DNA of 64,000 nt from an uncultured Eubacteriales bacterium (GTDB lineage: Bacteria; Bacillota; Clostridia; Oscillospirales; CAG-272): assembly GCA_934446285.1 (NCBI GenBank), contig CAKSEI010000001.1, forward strand, positions 10,772-74,771. The letters run 5' to 3'. Under the pieces are notes generated by a model, which was not told where the DNA came from, made no database searches, and saw only the letters and a list, made by a program, of their open reading frames with translations. Within the stretch, counting starts at the first letter, position 1. The number at the start of each line of letters is the position of its first letter. This document shows positions 48,171 to 57,568 of this stretch, in pieces. The position numbers were made by a program, and so were the translations under genes.

Positions 48171-48207
48171 CAAAGGAGAAGCTCTCGCGCAGAGAGCTTC
48201 TCCTTTG
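48171..48207. terminator. Bidirectional terminator between convergent genes
   Basis: CAAAGGAGAAGCTCTC pairs with GAGAGCTTCTCCTTTG around CGCGCA. It is followed by CGTATAGTAAATG, the same end sequence as the hairpin arrays. Confidence 0.83.
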
Positions 48208-48231
48208 TGCCTTCGTATAGTAAATGCCGCC

Positions 48232-48870
48232 TTATTTTATATTACTGCGGAATGCAACGGCTTTGCCTATTATGCGTATCTTCTCAAGCTCCCGCCCGAC
48301 GAAAACGAACGGCTCATATTTAGGATTTTCCGCCTGCAAAACAAGCTTTCCCGACTCGGGATAGTAATACACCCTCTTGAGCGTTGCCTCGTCGCCTATT
48401 ATCACCGCCGCAATATCGCCGTTGTCAACCGCGTTCTGCGAACGGCAAAATACCATATCTCCGTCGTATATCCGCGCGCCCGTCATGCTGTCCCCGCTTG
48501 CCCTTAAGCAAAAGTCCGCACCGATATCCTCTCCGCAATCCACGTAATCTCCGCGCGTCTCGTCCGCAAATATCGGCTCTCCGCACGCTACCGTGCCGAG
48601 CAGCGGAACACGCTTTGTCCGTATCGGCAGAATATTCGGAAACTCCGCTATATTGCTCTCCGCCGACAGCCTCTCCGCTCCCGTCAGATAGTTCATATCC
48701 ACTCCGAATATCTCCGCCGCCGCCGTCAGCGTTCCTATCCCCGGCTCGCGCTCGCCGCGCTCATACATATTTACACTGCTCTTGCTTATCTTCAGCCTGT
48801 CCGCGAGCGCCTGCTGCGACATTCCCGCGCTCAGACGCAGTGCGCGCAGCCTTTCGTTAAATTTCGCCAT
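48232..48870 (-). CDS. HTH-S24 self-cleaving repressor (SOS-type regulator)
   Basis: The 212-residue protein has an N-terminal Cro/CI-type helix-turn-helix (about 10-62, 'MSQQALADRLKISKSSVNMYERG') and a C-terminal S24 peptidase domain. The cleavage site is likely 'VACGEP' (Cys96-Gly97, as in UmuD), with nucleophile Ser128 in 'GDSMT' and general-base Lys165 in 'ATLKRV'. It should be cut in response to RecA filaments, releasing control. It is divergent from a Y-family polymerase gene and has operators on both promoters. No phage genes are nearby. Confidence 0.92.
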   Translation of the reverse strand: MAKFNERLRALRLSAGMSQQALADRLKISKSSVNMYERGEREPGIGTLTAAAEIFGVDMNYLTGAERLSAESNIAEFPNILPIRTKRVPLLGTVACGEPIFADETRGDYVDCGEDIGADFCLRASGDSMTGARIYDGDMVFCRSQNAVDNGDIAAVIIGDEATLKRVYYYPESGKLVLQAENPKYEPFVFVGRELEKIRIIGKAVAFRSNIK

Positions 48871-48914
48871 AACCTTCTCCGTCCCGTATATGTCCCATAA
48901 ATTCTTTCCACTAC

Positions 48915-48943
48915 ATTATACACTATATGTGTTCAGCTTGCAA
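48915..48943 (-). promoter_or_regulatory. Promoter of the S24 repressor gene
   Basis: On the minus strand TTGCAA (48938-48943) and TATAAT (48915-48920) are 17 nt apart. Operator 1 fills the spacer, implying autorepression. Confidence 0.8.
48918..48934. promoter_or_regulatory. Operator 1 (weaker copy)
   Basis: ATACACTATATGTGTTC keeps the CAC-N5-GTG core of the other two operators. It lies between -35 and -10 of the repressor promoter. Confidence 0.65.
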
Positions 48944-48951
48944 TTGTCATG

Positions 48952-48968
48952 GTGCACAAAGAGTGCTC
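48952..48968. promoter_or_regulatory. Operator 2
   Basis: GTGCACAAAGAGTGCTC matches the dyad GWGCAC-N5-GTGCWC. It is upstream of the repressor -35 and about 33 bp upstream of the polymerase -35. Confidence 0.72.
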
Positions 48969-49000
48969 TTTTCGGCAAAGAAATTTGTATTTTCGTGCTA

Positions 49001-49029
49001 TTGCGCCGTGCCGGACAGAGTTGTATAAT
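49001..49029 (+). promoter_or_regulatory. Promoter of the Y-family polymerase gene
   Basis: TTGCGC (49001-49006) and TATAAT (49024-49029) are 17 nt apart. Confidence 0.75.
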
Positions 49030-49033
49030 ATAT

Positions 49034-49050
49034 GTGCACTAAATGTGCTC
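49034..49050. promoter_or_regulatory. Operator 3
   Basis: GTGCACTAAATGTGCTC matches GWGCAC-N5-GTGCWC and covers the predicted transcription start of the polymerase gene, so binding should block it. Confidence 0.75.
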
Positions 49051-49067
49051 GGAAGGAATGATGCATA

Positions 49068-50561
49068 ATGCCGAAGGAAAAACAATATATCGCGATAGAT
49101 TTGAAGTCATTTTACGCATCGGTCGAATGCGTGGAACGCGGACTTAACCCGCTGAAAACAAACCTCGTCGTAGCCGACAGGACACGCACGGAAAAGACCG
49201 TATGCCTTGCCGTGACGCCCGCTCTCAAGGCTTACGGCATATCCGGCAGAGCAAGACTTTTTGAGGTAACTGAGACCGTGAAAAGAATAAACCGCGAGCG
49301 GGCACGCCGATGCCCCGGCAGCTTTCTCTGCGGCAGCTCGACGGACAGTGACGAGCTTTCGCGTGACCCCGCTCTTGCGCTTGATTTTATTGTCGCTCCG
49401 CCGCGCATGTCGCTTTATATGGAGGTAAGCGCGCGCGTATACAGGATTTATCTTAAGTATTTTTCGCCGCAGGATATACATGTTTACTCGGTCGACGAGG
49501 TATTTATCGACTGCACGCCTTATCTCGGGCTTTACGGGGACGCGCAGACGCTCACACGGCGCATAATAGGCGATATTTTAGCTTCGACGGGCATTACCGC
49601 GACGGCGGGGATAGGCACTAACCTTTATCTATGCAAAATAGCCATGGATATCGAGGCAAAGAAAATGCAGCCCGATGAAAACGGTGTGCGCATAGCGGTA
49701 CTCGACGAGCGCAGCTATCGCGAGCGCCTTTGGGAGCACCGCCCGCTCACCGACTTTTGGCGGATAGGTGCGGGCAGCCGCCGCAGACTCGAATCGCACG
49801 GGATGTACACCATGGGAGATGTGGCACGCTGCTCTCTCGGCAACGAGGAGCTGCTTTATCGACTCTTCGGAGTAAATGCCGAGCTGCTTATAGACCATGC
49901 CTGGGGGTGCGAAAGCTGCACCGTTGAGGATATAAAAAATTATCGCCCGCAAACACACAGTATGAGCACCTCTCAGGTGCTCAAATGTCCGTACGGTAAG
50001 ACGGACGGCGAGCTGATAATCCGCGAAATGACCGACTCGCTTGTGCTTGACGCGGTGCGGCGCAGGGTCAAGACAAGCCTCATAACTCTCGATATCGGTT
50101 ACGACGTATCAAACGACCGCACGGAGTACGCCTGCAGCGCAAGAGACAGATACGGCAGGGCAGTACCGCCGCCGTCGCATGTCTCGGTAAACTTCGGAAA
50201 ACACACATCGTCGTCGGCACTTATTATATCGGCGGCGGTAGAGGCTTACCGACGGACGGCAAAGGACGGGCTGCTCGTGCGCAGGCTGACCGTTTCGCTG
50301 TGTCTGCTCGCCGACGAGAGAAATGTGGAAAAAGCCGAGGCACAGACAGCGGAACAGCTCGATATGTTCACTGACTACAGCGAGCGCGACAGGAGGCGTG
50401 AGGAGGAAAAAGCGGCTCTCGAACGCGAGCGGAGGTGGCAGCTCGCCCGCCTCTCCGTGCGCGACAGATACGGAAAAGCAATGCTGCTGCGCGGCTGCGA
50501 CGGGCTGCCCGCGGCAACCGCGCGTGAGCGATGCGCGCAGATAGGAGGACACCGTGCCTGA
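49068..50561 (+). CDS. Y-family DNA polymerase (UmuC/UvrX/YqjW type)
   Basis: The 497-residue translesion polymerase has catalytic acids Asp11 in 'YIAIDLKSFYASVE' and Asp143/Glu144 in 'VYSVDEVFID'. An HhH thumb ('DFWRIGAGSRRRLESHGMYTMGDVA') and a little-finger domain ('HSMSTSQVLKCPYGKTDGEL') follow. The N-terminal 'VADRTRTEKTVCLAVTPALKAYGI' resembles the Gram-positive UvrX/YqjW branch rather than DinB. It is controlled by the divergent S24 repressor. A beta-clamp-binding sequence is likely in the tail (QLDMFTD), typical of this class. Confidence 0.94.
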   Translation: MPKEKQYIAIDLKSFYASVECVERGLNPLKTNLVVADRTRTEKTVCLAVTPALKAYGISGRARLFEVTETVKRINRERARRCPGSFLCGSSTDSDELSRDPALALDFIVAPPRMSLYMEVSARVYRIYLKYFSPQDIHVYSVDEVFIDCTPYLGLYGDAQTLTRRIIGDILASTGITATAGIGTNLYLCKIAMDIEAKKMQPDENGVRIAVLDERSYRERLWEHRPLTDFWRIGAGSRRRLESHGMYTMGDVARCSLGNEELLYRLFGVNAELLIDHAWGCESCTVEDIKNYRPQTHSMSTSQVLKCPYGKTDGELIIREMTDSLVLDAVRRRVKTSLITLDIGYDVSNDRTEYACSARDRYGRAVPPPSHVSVNFGKHTSSSALIISAAVEAYRRTAKDGLLVRRLTVSLCLLADERNVEKAEAQTAEQLDMFTDYSERDRRREEEKAALERERRWQLARLSVRDRYGKAMLLRGCDGLPAATARERCAQIGGHRA

Positions 50562-50754
50562 GAACAGAGCTCCGCATAACTATACGGCGAAAAAGTCCGA
50601 CAGCTCATACTCGGATATAATCGATCAGCCGCGCCCGATGACAAACAGGCGCCGCATGACGCGCGAGGCAAGAGCCGCGCAATTTGCGGCATTCGCCGCC
50701 CTTACGGGTTTTGACGATGTAATAGAAAGAGAGAATGACACGAGCCCTTTGTAA
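50554..50754 (+). CDS. YolD-like small protein, polymerase partner
   Basis: The 66-residue protein starts at GTG (50554) behind ATAGGAGGAC and overlaps the polymerase by 8 nt. The segment 'RRMTREARAAQFAAFAALTGF' is the short conserved core seen in YolD-like proteins encoded after UmuC-type polymerases in Firmicutes. It may modulate or tether the polymerase. The usual length is nearer 100, so this is a short form. Confidence 0.78.
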   Translation: MPENRAPHNYTAKKSDSSYSDIIDQPRPMTNRRRMTREARAAQFAAFAALTGFDDVIERENDTSPL

Positions 50755-50760
50755 GCCCGG

Positions 50761-51140
50761 GCAGCTTTTTGCAAGCTTTTCGTGAAAAGCCCGGCAAAAG
50801 CTTTTGTATATGGAACGCTCTCGCCTGCCCTCTTATTTGAAGTTTTTGCGCAGCTTTTTTGAGAAAAGCTGCCGGATTTTAAAGGCAGCGCCTTTAATCG
50901 CCGCCGGTCGCTTTCCCCTCGAAAAGCGACACAAAAGCTTTTGCAGACGCATGATATCTTAACAAGCGAAAAGCCTTAGTATACCCCTGTTTTTTTGAAG
51001 TTTTTGCCGAGCTTTTTCGGAAAAGCTCGTGAATTTCGCGCCGTAGGCGTGAAAGAGGAGAAACCCTCGCCGAGGGTTTCTCCTTGACTTTGTTTACGAA
51101 CAAACATTGCCGCTTTTCGGGGGAAAGCTGCTGAAAAGCT
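50761..51140. repeat. Long copy of the AAAGCTTTTG hairpin-array repeat, with terminator
   Basis: No gene is seen. It parallels 19,497-19,903 module by module, including GCGCAGCTTTTTTGAGAAAAG, GGATTTTAAAGGCAGCGCCT, ACAAAAGCTTTTGCAGACGC, TAGTATACCCCTGTTTTTTT and the hairpin GGAGAAACCCTC/GAGGGTTTCTCC (51,057-51,083). It too separates convergent genes. Confidence 0.8.
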
Positions 51141-51146
51141 GCCGGA

Positions 51147-51584
51147 TTATCTGCGTTTATATATCACTATCTCGGGCGAGCTGCCGTTCACGCCGTAGCT
51201 GCATACCAAAATAAAGTCCGCGCCCGCAACGACTCCGCAGCATACACCGATTCCATCATACTCAATCTGAGTGCCGAGGTAAATGTCATCATCCGACAAC
51301 AGCTTTATTTTCTCACCCGACGGGACTGTATATTCAAGATTGACATACCTTCCCGCAAGCTCATACAGCCGCTCGGCGCGGCATATGCCTTCGCATTCAA
51401 GCAGCTCGTTTACCTCGTCAAGCAGCTTTTTCTTATATTCATCTTATGCGCCCCTGCCGCCCGTCTTTATATACTCGGCTGCAATGCAGCGGCCTCCGAA
51501 CGGTCTGCCCCTCGTCTCGGCGCAGCCGCGGCAGTCCTCTCTTGTCGGGCAGACGGCGCAGTCTGCGCCGCATATCGCGCTCAT
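51147..51584 (-). pseudogene. DUF3795 protein gene interrupted by an in-frame TAA
   Basis: ATG at 51584 opens a frame that begins MSAICGADCAVCPTREDCRG, a DUF3795 Cys cluster, and runs 46 codons to TAA at 51444-51446. The same frame then continues for 98 sense codons ('DEYKKKLLDEVNELLECEG' to 'SSPEIVIYKRR') with coding character, ending at TAA 51147. Together they make one normal-length DUF3795 protein. The ATG overlaps the mscS stop (ATGA). A single substitution would restore it; a sequencing or assembly error, or readthrough, remains possible. Confidence 0.8.
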
Positions 51585-52405
51585 TTGCTTTCCCCCGCGT
51601 CCGTATGCACGTCAAGCTGCGGGAACGGTATCTCTATGCCCGCACCGTCGAAAGCTTTTTTCACAAGTCCGTTTATCTCGATCTGCGCATCCCAATAGTG
51701 CTCCCATTTAACAAAAATGCACAGTTTATACATTACCGCCGAGTCGCCGTGGGCGCTGACATATGCAAAAGGTTCGGGGTGCCCGAGCGTCCATTCGTAC
51801 CCGCGCGCGACTCCGAGAAGTATTTCCTTTACCTTGTCAACATCGTCAGAATACGATGCGGAAAATTCAAAATCCGCTCTGCGGTACGGCTCGGTGGAAT
51901 GATTCACGACCGCGCCCGCCGTCAGATTACCGTTCGGTATCGTCACGACCTGCTTATCTGCCGTGACTACCATTGTATAAAAAACCGAAATCGAGCGAAC
52001 CGTCCCGGTATAGCCGCCCGCCGTGATGAAATCACCGACGCGGAACGGCTTGAATATCAGAAGCATAAGCCCGCCCGCGAAATTTGACAGCGAGCCCTGC
52101 AGCGCAAGTCCTATCGCAACGCCGCATGAGGCGAGAATGGTGATAAAGCTCGTCATCGGTATGCCGAGGATGTTCGCCGCCGTAATTATCACAAGCGCGT
52201 TCAGAAGAATTCTCAAGAGGCTTATGATAAACGACAAAGCCGTCGGGTCAAGCTTTTTCATCACCTTGCCCTTTTGTATCAGGCGGATGAAAGGCCCTAC
52301 CGCCTTAAGCCCCGCTATCAGCACTATCGCCGCATATAAAAGCGACATGCCGACGGATGCAATCTCCTGCATTATTTTATTAAGCACCTCTTCAAAGTTT
52401 ATCAT
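51581..52405 (-). CDS. mscS: Small-conductance mechanosensitive channel (MscS family)
   Basis: The 274-residue channel releases solutes on hypo-osmotic shock. Three helices occupy residues about 15-110; the pore helix is 'SCGVAIGLALQGSLSNFAGGLMLLIFKPF' (glycine/alanine-packed). The beta domain has 'GDFITAGGYTGTVRSISVFYT' and 'VTIPNGNLTAGAVVN', and the C-terminal domain ends 'IPFPQLDVHTD'. The length equals the MscS minimum form. Confidence 0.95.
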   Translation of the reverse strand: MINFEEVLNKIMQEIASVGMSLLYAAIVLIAGLKAVGPFIRLIQKGKVMKKLDPTALSFIISLLRILLNALVIITAANILGIPMTSFITILASCGVAIGLALQGSLSNFAGGLMLLIFKPFRVGDFITAGGYTGTVRSISVFYTMVVTADKQVVTIPNGNLTAGAVVNHSTEPYRRADFEFSASYSDDVDKVKEILLGVARGYEWTLGHPEPFAYVSAHGDSAVMYKLCIFVKWEHYWDAQIEINGLVKKAFDGAGIEIPFPQLDVHTDAGESK

Positions 52406-52416
52406 TTTTACCTCCG

Positions 52417-54303
52417 TCAGTTTATATGTATCTCCGTTGTATTACCGTTTTGCAAAAGGGAAATTACGCCGTCCTGCGGCTTTTTCAGCGTGATTGTAAA
52501 GCTGCCGTCCTTTTTCTGCGAGCAAACCTTGCCGTTTGCCGTTAAACTATAGCCCGGGTCGCTCGTACCCGAAAGGGTTATACAGCCGTCCGCCTCTGCG
52601 GTCACTGCGGCGCTCGGCTGCGTGCCGTCGGAGTAGCTCCGAATATATTTTATTCTCGTCGAGAAAAGCTCCTCGAGCGAATCCGTCACGCCGCTGTCGT
52701 TTCCGTACAGCGCAGCATATCCGTACAGTATGCTGCCGCGGTAGTTTTTATACTCCCGCGCGCTCGCTATCTGGCGGGCAATCTCGCCCGCGTCCCATTC
52801 GCCGCTCTTATATGCCGCGTGGGATATGTAATATTTAACACCCGTGCCTTCGAGCGCCGCATTCCACCATGAGCAAAGCTCCTCATACGGTGCGGCCTCG
52901 CTCGACAATTGCCAGTATATCTGAGGTGCGAGGTAGTCAAGAGCGCCTGTGCGCGCCATGTCGAGCACATCACAGTACAGGGACTTGTACGCCTCAAAGC
53001 CGCGCGTCGCCGAGCCGTTATTCTGCCCGTCGTCGTTCTGCCATATGCCGAAAGGTGCTATGCCGAAAAGGCAATCGGATTTTTTATCCTTTATTGCTTT
53101 CATGCACGAACGCGCAAGCTCCGTGCAGCTCGCACGGCGAAAATCGCCTAAATCCGAATAATCGCCGCCGTATTTTTCATACGCCGCCGAGTCGTCAAAG
53201 TCTTGTCCCTCAATCGGGTATGGATAAAAATAATCGTCAAAAATTATACCCTGAATATCGTAATTTTCTGCAAGCTCCGCGCAGACCGACGCTGCAAGCT
53301 CACGTACCTCGGGCAGACCGAGATTGTAATAAAGTTCCCCGCCGTATTCTACGGTAAGCTCCGGATTTTTCACTGCCGGATTTTTCCGCGAGAGAGCATT
53401 CTTATCGAGCGCGCCCGTCGTTATTCGCATGGGATTTACCCACGCGTGCACGGCGATACCCTTTTCGTGTGCGGCTTTACAGACGTACTCAAGGATATCG
53501 AAATCGCCGGGAAAAGCCGCGCCCTCCCTGCCCGTCACCACCGACGACGACGGCAGGATTTCCGAATGCCACAGTGCGTCGGAATACGGGCTTACCTGAA
53601 AGAAAATGGTGTTTAACCTGTTTTGGGCACAGAAATCAACTATTCTGTCCGCCTCGTAGGCAAGCTGACGTGCACTTAAACCTTTTTTCGACGGATAATT
53701 TATGTTATATGCGCTCGCGATATAAACCCCGCGCATCTCCTCGTCCGCATCTCCCGGGGATAGGTCAAGCGCCTCGGCGGGCTGCACGCCGAAAAGCGTG
53801 TACATGCTGTCCTTCTCCGCTTTTCCCCTGCCGAGCAACATAACGATACAGCCAAAAATGACAGCTGCCGTCACGGGAATAAGAGCGGCAAGGAAGAAGA
53901 GCATACCTCTGTTCTGCCCTGCCGGTGCGGGTGCGCCGACCGTGCGCAAATTCTTTTTATTATATAATTCGGGCGCTGATGCCATTTGTTTTTCCTCGTT
54001 TTTGTTCTCTTCCCCGTTATTTAAACGTGAATCCGAGTCGGGTATCCCGTTGTTTTCTTCTGTATTTTCAAGTCGTTCTCCCGCCTCTCGGTCCGACGGC
54101 ACGCCTTGCGCTGCGTTATGTTCAAATTCCGGACGGGTGTTCGGCTCTGTGTCAGTCGCGTCTTCTCCGTACAAATCCGCGGCGACGTGTGTATATGACT
54201 GCGGCGCTGTGCGCTCGTCGGGCAATCGCTCCCCGGACTCTCCGCGGGCGCTCGGTTCATGCCCGTCAGGCTCAAAAATCTCCTCGGGAATTCTGTCGCT
54301 CAA
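52417..54303 (-). CDS. GHL10 (DUF187/YngK-like) glycosidase-like protein with N-terminal anchor
   Basis: The 628-residue protein has a cytoplasmic, acidic low-complexity N-terminus of about 130 residues and one membrane helix ('MLFFLAALIPVTAAVIFGCIVMLLG'). An extracellular TIM-barrel of the GHL10 family follows: 'EMRGVYIASAYNINYPSKKG', 'LNTIFFQVSPYSDALWHSEI', 'HAWVNPMRI', 'QGIIFDDYFYPYP' and 'LAPQIYWQ'. A small beta domain ends it. The family is thought to act on peptidoglycan or related glycans. It lies 11 nt before mscS, so the two are co-transcribed. Confidence 0.88.
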   Translation of the reverse strand: MSDRIPEEIFEPDGHEPSARGESGERLPDERTAPQSYTHVAADLYGEDATDTEPNTRPEFEHNAAQGVPSDREAGERLENTEENNGIPDSDSRLNNGEENKNEEKQMASAPELYNKKNLRTVGAPAPAGQNRGMLFFLAALIPVTAAVIFGCIVMLLGRGKAEKDSMYTLFGVQPAEALDLSPGDADEEMRGVYIASAYNINYPSKKGLSARQLAYEADRIVDFCAQNRLNTIFFQVSPYSDALWHSEILPSSSVVTGREGAAFPGDFDILEYVCKAAHEKGIAVHAWVNPMRITTGALDKNALSRKNPAVKNPELTVEYGGELYYNLGLPEVRELAASVCAELAENYDIQGIIFDDYFYPYPIEGQDFDDSAAYEKYGGDYSDLGDFRRASCTELARSCMKAIKDKKSDCLFGIAPFGIWQNDDGQNNGSATRGFEAYKSLYCDVLDMARTGALDYLAPQIYWQLSSEAAPYEELCSWWNAALEGTGVKYYISHAAYKSGEWDAGEIARQIASAREYKNYRGSILYGYAALYGNDSGVTDSLEELFSTRIKYIRSYSDGTQPSAAVTAEADGCITLSGTSDPGYSLTANGKVCSQKKDGSFTITLKKPQDGVISLLQNGNTTEIHIN

Positions 54304-54391
54304 ATTCTCACCCCATTATACCACCGACGCCCTCTTTTTACAAGCCCGGCTTTCTTTTACATTCATTTTTACGTTGATAATACCGCCATTA
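54304..54391. other. Upstream region of the GHL10 gene
   Basis: No gene is seen. On the minus strand the 5' flank is T- and A-rich, but no full consensus promoter was found. Confidence 0.4.
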
Positions 54392-54480
54392 TTCCCCGGG
54401 CTTTTTTAAAAAAGCTCGGGAATAAATGTTGCCGTTTTTCCGGAAAAGCAGCGCAAAAGCTTTTGCAGACAGGGATAATA
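54392..54480. repeat. Short AAAGCTTTTG hairpin-array fragment
   Basis: CCCGGGCTTTTTTAAAAAAGCTCGGG is followed by ATGTTGCCG, a short hairpin and GCAAAAGCTTTTGCAGAC, all words shared with the longer arrays. Confidence 0.65.
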
Positions 54481-54584
54481 AACTCTTGCAGACGTTTAAC
54501 AACACGAAAATTTCGGTTTTACCCGTTCAATATTATGTTTGTTAATTCGTAAGTGTAAGGCTTTTCACGGGTAACCGGTATATA

Positions 54585-54618
54585 TGAAAAAACACGGCGG
54601 AAAGCCGTGTTTTTTCTT
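54585..54618 (-). terminator. Intrinsic terminator of the ribosomal spc/alpha operon
   Basis: AACACGGC pairs with GCCGTGTT around a short loop, with A-run and T-run on either side, so it works in the minus direction after rplQ (about 40 nt beyond its stop). Confidence 0.88.
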
Positions 54619-54655
54619 GTACGTCCGCTGTTGCGGGCGGTTTTATTTGGGATAG

Positions 54656-55045
54656 TTATTTGGACTTTTTGTCCTCTTTCTTATCCTCTGCCTTGTCCTC
54701 AAATCCTACGAGGCGGATGAGTGCCATCTCTGCGGCATCTCCGCGGCGCGGTCCGAGCTTGTATATCTGGGTATAGCCGCCGTTTCTGTCGGCATACTCG
54801 GGGGCGATGGTTGCAAAAAGCTTGCTTACAACATCTTCCTTCGTTATATATGCCATTGCCTGACGGCGTGCTGCAAGAGTATTAGTCTTGCCCAGGGTTA
54901 TCATTTTCTCAGTAAGAGCGGCGACTTCTTTTGCTCTCGTGTAGGTCGTCTCTATCTTGCCGTTTTCGAGCAGATAGGTTACCATGCCGCGCAGCATAAG
55001 ATTTCTGTGTGCGCTCTTCCTGCCAAGTTTTCTTGTTCCCGGCAT
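54656..55045 (-). CDS. rplQ: 50S ribosomal protein L17
   Basis: The 129-residue protein matches L17 from '[20 protein letters not shown]' through '[21 protein letters not shown]' and '[14 protein letters not shown]', with a Lys/Asp-rich tail. It is the last gene of the operon, 17 nt after rpoA. Confidence 0.97.
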   Translation of the reverse strand: MPGTRKLGRKSAHRNLMLRGMVTYLLENGKIETTYTRAKEVAALTEKMITLGKTNTLAARRQAMAYITKEDVVSKLFATIAPEYADRNGGYTQIYKLGPRRGDAAEMALIRLVGFEDKAEDKKEDKKSK

Positions 55046-55061
55046 TTTCTTTCCCTCCTAT

Positions 55062-56012
55062 TCAGTCTTCTTCACGCTTCAGGTCAAGACCGAGCGAATG
55101 TAATTTTTCGATTACCTCTTCGAGGCTCTTCTTACCGAGGTTACGAACCTTTATCATGTCGTCCTCGGTCTTGTTGATGAGATCCTCGACGGTATCAATG
55201 CCGGCGCGCTTCAAGCAGTTGAAGCTGCGTACCGACATGTCAAGCTCCTCAATGGTCATCTCAAGGACCTTCTCCTTGATGGTCTCCTCACGCTCAATCA
55301 TTATCTCTGCGTTCTTTGTCTCGTCGGAAAGCTCGACAAAGAGGTTGAGATGCTCGTTGAGAATCTTGGCTGCAAGAGACACTGCCTCTTTCGCGGAGAT
55401 TGTACCGTTTGTAAGTACATCAAGGGTAAGCTTGTCAAAGCCGATGTTGTTTCCTACTCGCGTATTCTCTACGTTGTAGCTTACCTTATATACGGGGGTA
55501 TATATGCTGTCGGTGTATATCACTCCGACTATCGGCTGATTGTTCTGCTTGTTCTTCTCCTGAGAAACATATCCTCTTCCGCGATCAAAGGTCAGCTCCA
55601 TGTAGAAGCGGGTATCCTCCGATACGGTTGCTATATGCTGCTCGGGATTGAGTATCTCGATATCCGCGTCGGTCTTGATGTCGCCCGCGGTGACTTCGCA
55701 CGCGCCGGTCTTGTCAATGACCACGGTCTTAGGACCGTCGGAATAGAGCTTTGCGACTATCCCCTTGACATTGAGGACGATTTCGGTTACGTCCTCCTTT
55801 ACCCCGTCGATGCAGGATATCTCGTGGAGAACTCCGTCTATCTTTATGCTCGTAACCGCCACTCCGGGCAGCGAGCTCAAGAGCACTCTGCGCAGTGAGT
55901 TGCCGAGGGTAGTGCCGAATCCCCTCTCAAGAGGCTCGACTATGAAAGTACCTTGCGTACCGTCCTCGACCTCTTCGATAACGGATATGTTTGGCTTTTC
56001 GATTTCTATCAT
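55062..56012 (-). CDS. rpoA: RNA polymerase alpha subunit
   Basis: The 316-residue subunit starts RNA polymerase assembly. The N-terminal domain has '[25 protein letters not shown]', and the C-terminal domain has '[22 protein letters not shown]' and '[19 protein letters not shown]', which contact UP elements and activators. ATG at 56012 with ATAGGAGGAATAGGT was chosen over 56069, which lies in the spacer after rpsD. Confidence 0.98.
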   Translation of the reverse strand: MIEIEKPNISVIEEVEDGTQGTFIVEPLERGFGTTLGNSLRRVLLSSLPGVAVTSIKIDGVLHEISCIDGVKEDVTEIVLNVKGIVAKLYSDGPKTVVIDKTGACEVTAGDIKTDADIEILNPEQHIATVSEDTRFYMELTFDRGRGYVSQEKNKQNNQPIVGVIYTDSIYTPVYKVSYNVENTRVGNNIGFDKLTLDVLTNGTISAKEAVSLAAKILNEHLNLFVELSDETKNAEIMIEREETIKEKVLEMTIEELDMSVRSFNCLKRAGIDTVEDLINKTEDDMIKVRNLGKKSLEEVIEKLHSLGLDLKREED

Positions 56013-56093
56013 ACCTATTCCTCCTATATGTTGTTTTGGGTTTACAAGTTTGCCTCGCGGCGCTCTCACGCCGCGTCAGGCAGGAGGTGCGGA

Positions 56094-56726
56094 TTATTTG
56101 GAGTAAAGCTCGACGATAAGCTGCTCGTCAACCTCAAAGTCGATGTCCTCACGCTTCGGAAGAGCGACTACCTTTGCGGTTGCGTTTGCCTTGTCTACTT
56201 CAAGCCATGCCGTGCCTGCGCCCTTGCTCTCGGAGAGAGACTCGCACAGACCCTTTATCTTTGCGTTTGAGCGGCTCTCGTCGCGGACGCCGATAACATC
56301 GCCGACCTTCAGTATGATGGACGGAATTGTCGCTTTCTTGCCGTTCAGGCGGAAGTGACCGTGGAGCACGAGCTGACGCGCTTCCTTACGGCTCTCTGCC
56401 ATACCCATGCGATAAACAACATTGTCAAAGCGGCGCTCAAGCAGTGCAAGCAGATTTTCACCTGCAACGCCTTCCTGCTTTTCCGCCTGGCTGTAATAGC
56501 CCTTAAACTGCTTCTCAAGAACGCCGTAGTAGCGTCTTGCCTTCTGCTTCTCGCGCAGCTGCATTCCGTATTCCTTGAGCTTCTTCTGCTGTGCTCCGTG
56601 CTGACCGGGTGCTGTTCCTCTGCGGTCAAGGGCGCATTTGCCCGATGTGCAGCGCTCACCCTTTAAGAAGAGCTTCTGGTTCTCTCTGCGGCAAAGCTTG
56701 CACGCAGGTCCTGTATATCTTGCCAT
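56094..56726 (-). CDS. rpsD: 30S ribosomal protein S4, zinc-binding form
   Basis: The 210-residue protein nucleates 30S assembly and can repress the alpha operon. Cys9, Cys12, Cys26 and Cys31 ('CKLCRRE', 'RCTSGKC') form the zinc-type N-terminus. '[20 protein letters not shown]', the S4 RNA-binding domain ('[20 protein letters not shown]') and 'LIVELYSK' complete the match. Confidence 0.97.
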   Translation of the reverse strand: MARYTGPACKLCRRENQKLFLKGERCTSGKCALDRRGTAPGQHGAQQKKLKEYGMQLREKQKARRYYGVLEKQFKGYYSQAEKQEGVAGENLLALLERRFDNVVYRMGMAESRKEARQLVLHGHFRLNGKKATIPSIILKVGDVIGVRDESRSNAKIKGLCESLSESKGAGTAWLEVDKANATAKVVALPKREDIDFEVDEQLIVELYSK

Positions 56727-56747
56727 ACTTTTATCCTCCTCTAATAA

Positions 56748-57143
56748 TCAGACGCGGCGGCGCTTAGGCGGGCGGCAGCCGTTGTGCGGGATAGGAGTTA
56801 CGTCCTTTATCATGGTGATCTCAAGTCCCTGTGTGTTGAGAGCGCGGATAGCGGACTCGCGTCCCTGTCCCGGTCCCTTTACGTATACCTCTACGCTCTT
56901 CATGCCCTGCTCTGCTGCGAGCTTTGCTGCGTGCTCAGCTGCCATCTGAGCTGCGTAAGGTGTGGACTTTCTCGAGCCCTTGAAGCCCATCTCACCTGCG
57001 GATGCCCACGATACGGCATTTCCGCGAGTGTCGGTTATCGTTACTATCGTGTTGTTAAAAGTGGAACGGATATGTGCAACGCCTTTTTCGACGTTCTTTT
57101 TCTCGCGACGTCTCTTAACAACCTTTTTTGATGTTTTAGCCAT
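56748..57143 (-). CDS. rpsK: 30S ribosomal protein S11
   Basis: The 131-residue platform protein contains '[21 protein letters not shown]', '[19 protein letters not shown]' and '[17 protein letters not shown]'. It lies 16 nt after rpsM and 22 nt before rpsD in the alpha operon. Confidence 0.97.
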   Translation of the reverse strand: MAKTSKKVVKRRREKKNVEKGVAHIRSTFNNTIVTITDTRGNAVSWASAGEMGFKGSRKSTPYAAQMAAEHAAKLAAEQGMKSVEVYVKGPGQGRESAIRALNTQGLEITMIKDVTPIPHNGCRPPKRRRV

Positions 57144-57158
57144 TGTTATATCCTCCCC

Positions 57159-57527
57159 TTATTTCTTTTTGTTTGCTATGGTCTTTGCGGGTCCCTTACG
57201 GGTTCTCGCGTTGGTCTTTGTTCTCTGTCCGCGTACCGGCAGTCCCTTACGATGGCGGATACCGCGGTAGCAGTTAATCTCTATCATGTTCTTGATGTCG
57301 AGAGCCACGTCACGGCGGAGGTCACCCTCAACCTTGTAGTTCTCTTCTATCTCGTCACGAAGCTTTGCTACCTGCTCTTCCGTCAGGTCCTTTGCACGCG
57401 TCGAGGGGTCAATTCCGGTTGCTGCCAGAATGTCCTGTGCGCTCTTTCTTCCGATTCCGTAGATATAGGTAAGTGCTATCTCTACTCTCTTAGCGTTCGG
57501 AATATCTACACCAGCTATACGAGCCAT
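57159..57527 (-). CDS. rpsM: 30S ribosomal protein S13
   Basis: The 122-residue head protein contacts 23S rRNA and P-site tRNA. It has '[26 protein letters not shown]', '[20 protein letters not shown]' and a basic tail '[13 protein letters not shown]'. A GGAGATAAAAG site lies before the ATG. Confidence 0.97.
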   Translation of the reverse strand: MARIAGVDIPNAKRVEIALTYIYGIGRKSAQDILAATGIDPSTRAKDLTEEQVAKLRDEIEENYKVEGDLRRDVALDIKNMIEINCYRGIRHRKGLPVRGQRTKTNARTRKGPAKTIANKKK

Positions 57528-57568
57528 CTTTTATCTCCTTTTGTGTAATAATATGTGGGAAATGCTGC

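Noticed and set aside
48232..50754. Prophage remnant suggested by a CI-like repressor
   Set aside because: No integrase, structural or lysis genes are around; the pairing with a Y-family polymerase fits an SOS-type switch.
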